From: Lachnospiraceae bacterium
Lineage (GTDB): Bacteria; Bacillota; Clostridia; Lachnospirales; Lachnospiraceae
NCBI GenBank assembly: GCA_910575775.1
Contig: CAJTEY010000002.1
Coordinates: 235,675 to 299,674 of the forward strand
Direction of reading: 5' to 3'
Length of the DNA stretch: 64,000 nt
The number at the start of each line of letters is the position of its first letter. The stretch's first letter is position 1. Position numbers and translations under genes: made by a program. The notes under the pieces were generated by a model. That model searched no databases. It saw only the letters and a program-made list of their open reading frames with translations, and was not told where the DNA came from. This document shows positions 61,203-64,000 of the stretch, one piece after another.

Positions 61203-63749
61203 TTGCTTCAGAAGGCAATGGTGTTTACTCTGACAGCAGCTATGCTGATCGGAACACCGTTATCTGCATCTGCAGCCGGTCTTGTCGACATATATAAGAC
61301 GGAAGACGGCTGGGGGGATAAGGTACCTGGCAGTGACGACGACACCCGTACCGGAACAGTGACTTCCACGGTTACAAGCACGGATACACGCGTTCTGGGT
61401 GTGGACGGTGTCCTCGAAGGTATTGTATTAAGCGAGACAGATGTCGAGCTGGAGATGGTTGGCGCCTACGACAGCACGCATCCGGTAAAAGAATCTCTTA
61501 AAGTTGACTTTGTGTGGAGCGATGACGCGAATCACGAAGCGGATGAGAAGCTTCTGGAAAAGAAATTTAAATGGGAAACCACGGACAGGGACATTGTTTC
61601 CCTGAACAACCCGAACAAAAACGGAAAACTCAGCGAGATGGAAGTGGTGGCGAAGGCCGGTGGTAAGGCTGGGGTTACCGTAAGCCTGAACGACTATGAG
61701 AACAATATTCATTTTACGACAACGGCGAATGTAACTGTAAAGCAGTATGCGAGCGAACTGAGCTTCTCTAAAGAATTGGACGAGGAAGCATATGAGAACG
61801 TATCTCTTACACTCGAAGACTATCTGGTAAGGGATCCCAAAACTGCAAGTGACGAAGTTTCCTATGAAGTTGTAAGAGGAAATGGAACCATCAAAAATGG
61901 CGTTCTGAAACTCGGGAAACTGACAAAGGGCGATAAAGTAACGGTTATTGCAATCGGCGAAAAAGTAAAATCGGAACCTAAAGAGATTACAATTAAGGCG
62001 GCTGTACCGGCAACCAAGGTCGCAATCAGAAAGGTTAAGACTACTGATAAGATTACCAAATATGACTGGCTTGTTAATACAGAGTCTGAGAATCAGTTTG
62101 AAGTAGTATTGGATACAAAGGCAACCAAAGATATTACCCCCGATAATGCGGATCGATTTACTCTGTGTACAGATAAGATCACATGGTCTTCCCAGAAGCC
62201 TGAGATCGTTGCAGTGCAGGGAAGCTCCAAGGGCGATGTGGTAACATTGGTTCCCAAGAAAGTGGGTAGTTCCAAGATTACTGCACAGACATCAAGCGGA
62301 AAGAAAGGTACACTTAACGTTACCGTCAGAGCCAATTTAACTGGATTTGAAATTTCTGCAGACACCACGACCCTGTATTCCGGCCAGTCCATTAAGCTGG
62401 ATGCTACGCAGTATTTTGCGGCAAAGAAGGGTGATGACAAAGAGAATGCGAACTTTACAGATGCAGGCTTGACATGGTCATTTGCTGGAGAAAAGGATGC
62501 TGTTAAGGCGATGAAAAAGGCAGCAAAGCTCAATGCCAAGACAGGCGTTCTGACGATTAATGCAGATGTTTCGGGTGTTAAAGAAATTAAGGTAACTGCT
62601 ACAAATGCGAAAAAGATTGGTAAGAAGGGGGATGCGACGGAAGAAAAGGCGAAAACCCTTGAGCCGATTGGCAAACAGCCTATTACATTTGAATTAAAGC
62701 AGATCAATATCACCAATATTACAGTATACGAGAATACTGGTAAGGATGCCAAGCCAATTGCACATGTTTTTGTTGATAATTCTGGCAAGAAGCCGAAACT
62801 TGTGACAGAGAAGATTGACAAGAAAGTCAGCACGGTTACAATTCCGGCTGGTACGACAAGAACATATGCAGTAGTGGCTGAAGGATCTGTCGTTGGGACT
62901 GGTGAAAAAGTAGCTATTAATGCAGAGGATATGCTGAACTGGGCTTCTGCGAAAGAAAAGGTGGCAGTTGCCACAAGGATTAATGGCGCTAAGAGAGGTA
63001 ACGTAAAGGCAGAAAGCAAGGGAAGCGCTAAGATTACAGTAAGCGGTGCTACCACTCTTGATGGAGGCAAGAAATATAAGGCAATCAGTGCAAGCTTTAC
63101 AGCTTCTGTTACTGCACCTACAAAATCCATCAAGTTAAGCACAAAGAACAGTGCAATTCAGGCAACAGGCAAGAAACAGACTGTTACGATCAAGGCTGCA
63201 CTGGACAAAGGATGTACATCTAAGACAAAAGAGATTGTTTGGAAAGCACGCAATATTACAACCGATGATACAACACTCACAGCAACAGGCGGTAAGGTAC
63301 AGCTTCCGATAGGTAGTTATAAGGCAGGCGATATCATTCTTGTAACAGCTAAGATACCGAGTGCAGGTGTACAGTCGAGAATGACCTTAAAGGTTGTAGA
63401 GCCGAGTATTGCAGTAGAAATTCGCAATGGCAAGACTGAAGGGGCTGGAGAAATCTTTACCGTTGGTAAGAAGAAAAACAATGCTGAAATTAGGCTGAGC
63501 GATGCTACGACAAATCTGCAGATGGTATCTATGGTTAACGTAGGAACCAAGACTGCACCCGAGTGGGCAGTAGCTGGCGGGGATGCTTCTCATTCCCATG
63601 TAGCAAATGTCACCTACACCGTAAACAAGAAGGGCATTGTACAGATTGTAGACGGTGAAGTTAAAGGAATTAAGGCAGGCACTGTAAAGATTACAGCAAC
63701 GACTGCTGATGGCAAAAAGGCAACTTTGACGGTTAAAGTTACTGAGTAA
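61203..63749 (+). CDS. large secreted Ig-like (BIG2) repeat surface protein; start codon displaced
   Basis: About 848 residues from a TTG (61203), or 843 from ATG 61218. A signal peptide (MVFTLTAAMLIGTPLSASA-A) precedes a Thr/Asp-rich segment and several bacterial Ig-like units, e.g. ITWSSQKPEIVAVQGSSKGD with VVTLVPKKVGSSKITAQTSS, and VNKKGIVQIVDGEVKGIKAG with VKITATTADGKK at the end. No sortase motif or SLH domain is visible. The codons just upstream read TAG-AAA-AAG-TTG-CTT-CAG-AAG. A usual start would be ATG-AAA-AAG, so the start codon appears to have been replaced by a stop at a junction. No clear ribosome site exists. It may be a silent or switchable cassette. A mature cell-wall role is inferred. 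Confidence 0.78.
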   Translation: MLQKAMVFTLTAAMLIGTPLSASAAGLVDIYKTEDGWGDKVPGSDDDTRTGTVTSTVTSTDTRVLGVDGVLEGIVLSETDVELEMVGAYDSTHPVKESLKVDFVWSDDANHEADEKLLEKKFKWETTDRDIVSLNNPNKNGKLSEMEVVAKAGGKAGVTVSLNDYENNIHFTTTANVTVKQYASELSFSKELDEEAYENVSLTLEDYLVRDPKTASDEVSYEVVRGNGTIKNGVLKLGKLTKGDKVTVIAIGEKVKSEPKEITIKAAVPATKVAIRKVKTTDKITKYDWLVNTESENQFEVVLDTKATKDITPDNADRFTLCTDKITWSSQKPEIVAVQGSSKGDVVTLVPKKVGSSKITAQTSSGKKGTLNVTVRANLTGFEISADTTTLYSGQSIKLDATQYFAAKKGDDKENANFTDAGLTWSFAGEKDAVKAMKKAAKLNAKTGVLTINADVSGVKEIKVTATNAKKIGKKGDATEEKAKTLEPIGKQPITFELKQINITNITVYENTGKDAKPIAHVFVDNSGKKPKLVTEKIDKKVSTVTIPAGTTRTYAVVAEGSVVGTGEKVAINAEDMLNWASAKEKVAVATRINGAKRGNVKAESKGSAKITVSGATTLDGGKKYKAISASFTASVTAPTKSIKLSTKNSAIQATGKKQTVTIKAALDKGCTSKTKEIVWKARNITTDDTTLTATGGKVQLPIGSYKAGDIILVTAKIPSAGVQSRMTLKVVEPSIAVEIRNGKTEGAGEIFTVGKKKNNAEIRLSDATTNLQMVSMVNVGTKTAPEWAVAGGDASHSHVANVTYTVNKKGIVQIVDGEVKGIKAGTVKITATTADGKKATLTVKVTE

Positions 63750-63797
63750 TATTACTGGGATGGAATCTCATGTAAGTAAATAGCAGAATTGTATTTT

Positions 63798-63827
63798 AAA
63801 AACCCCTCCGAAATAAATCGGAGGGGT
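63798..63827 (-). terminator. terminator-like hairpin after the surface-protein gene
   Basis: A perfect 10-bp stem ACCCCTCCGA (63802-63811) / TCGGAGGGGT (63818-63827). The T-run is on the minus strand (TTTTTAAAA), so it best serves transcripts coming from the right; plus-strand activity would be weaker. Confidence 0.65.
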
Positions 63828-63836
63828 CAGACTGTC

Positions 63837-63866
63837 AAAAAAGGTCAGCAAAAGCTGGCTTTTTTT
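63837..63866 (+). terminator. hairpin with T7 tail before the transposase gene
   Basis: GGTCAGC and GCTGGC pair around AAAA with A6 and T7 flanks. It ends plus-strand transcription of the surface-protein gene and may shield the insertion sequence from read-through. Confidence 0.65.
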
Positions 63867-63892
63867 GATATAATAAAATCAGGGGTGAGGAC

Positions 63893-64000
63893 ATGCTGAT
63901 AAAAGAAAAGTCGGAAAGAAATACACTGGAAATGGTCAGTCTCGAAGGGCTTGTTCCGCAGGATCATCTGCTGCGGAAAATTGACTGCGCTGTGGATTTT
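63893..64000 (+). CDS. IS1182-like transposase, N-terminal part (cut by window edge)
   Basis: 36 codons: MLIKEKSERNTLEMVSLEGL, then VPQDHLLRKIDCAVDF. The VPxxHLLRKID stretch is the conserved beginning of IS1182-family DDE transposases. GGTGAGG precedes the ATG, and a TATAAT box lies at 63869-63874. The rest of the element, including its ends, lies outside the window, so completeness cannot be judged. Confidence 0.8.
   Translation, partial: MLIKEKSERNTLEMVSLEGLVPQDHLLRKIDCAVDF

Overview
The window looks like the chromosome of a motile, anaerobic, Gram-positive Clostridia bacterium, most likely a Lachnospiraceae. The reasons are the clostridial gene orders (cdaA-cdaR-glmM; mreB followed by two FlgG-type rod genes; comF next to a YvyF-type flagellar gene), GGAGG ribosome sites, a Bacillus/Clostridium-type LexA box at uvrB, a fermentative D-lactate dehydrogenase, and an ABC-exported, teichoic-acid-like surface polymer locus. 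No rRNA, tRNA or CRISPR array was seen. The species cannot be named from sequence reading alone.

Layout. 1-12.9 kb, minus strand: the start of leuA, an HPr-like protein, then a long run that reads from mreB through flagellar rod genes, recD2, comF, yvyF, two unknown membrane proteins, the cyclic-di-AMP synthase cdaA, its regulator cdaR and glmM. 13-31.6 kb: mostly housekeeping genes. These are an ABC-class ATPase (plus strand), uvrA and uvrB, manC, a small CxxC protein, an XRE regulator, D-lactate dehydrogenase, a lipase-like hydrolase, metG and map. Between metG and map is an unfamiliar three-gene cassette encoding a membrane-anchored coiled-coil protein and two exported proteins that share an IDTADF motif. 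31.7-32.5 kb: a Uma2-type nuclease-fold gene with a consensus promoter and a hairpin-rich leader.

32.8-59.6 kb is a surface-polymer locus of about 27 kb, nearly all on the minus strand. It holds an ABC exporter (Wzm/Wzt type, with a C-terminal Wzt extension), a methyltransferase/coiled-coil/GT2/GT4 giant, an MBOAT plus SGNH acylation pair, a GT-C transferase, a sulfatase-fold membrane enzyme, a coiled-coil methyltransferase, a YidC-glycerophosphotransferase fusion, a signal peptidase, a nucleotidyltransferase-aminotransferase fusion, an ornithine-cyclodeaminase-family gene, an opine-dehydrogenase-like gene, an exported glycoside-hydrolase-like protein and three further glycosyltransferases. 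Two of these genes carry G10 homopolymer tracts. One tract frameshifts its gene (cyclodeaminase family, apparently OFF). The other keeps its gene open (coiled-coil methyltransferase, ON). The methyltransferase also has almost identical 84-bp in-frame repeats in its coiled coil. Together these suggest a phase-variable and length-variable surface polysaccharide.

60-64 kb: a tyrosine recombinase sits immediately upstream of a large Ig-like surface-protein gene. That gene has a TAG stop where an ATG would be expected, which suggests a recombination-switched cassette. The window ends inside an IS1182-like transposase gene.
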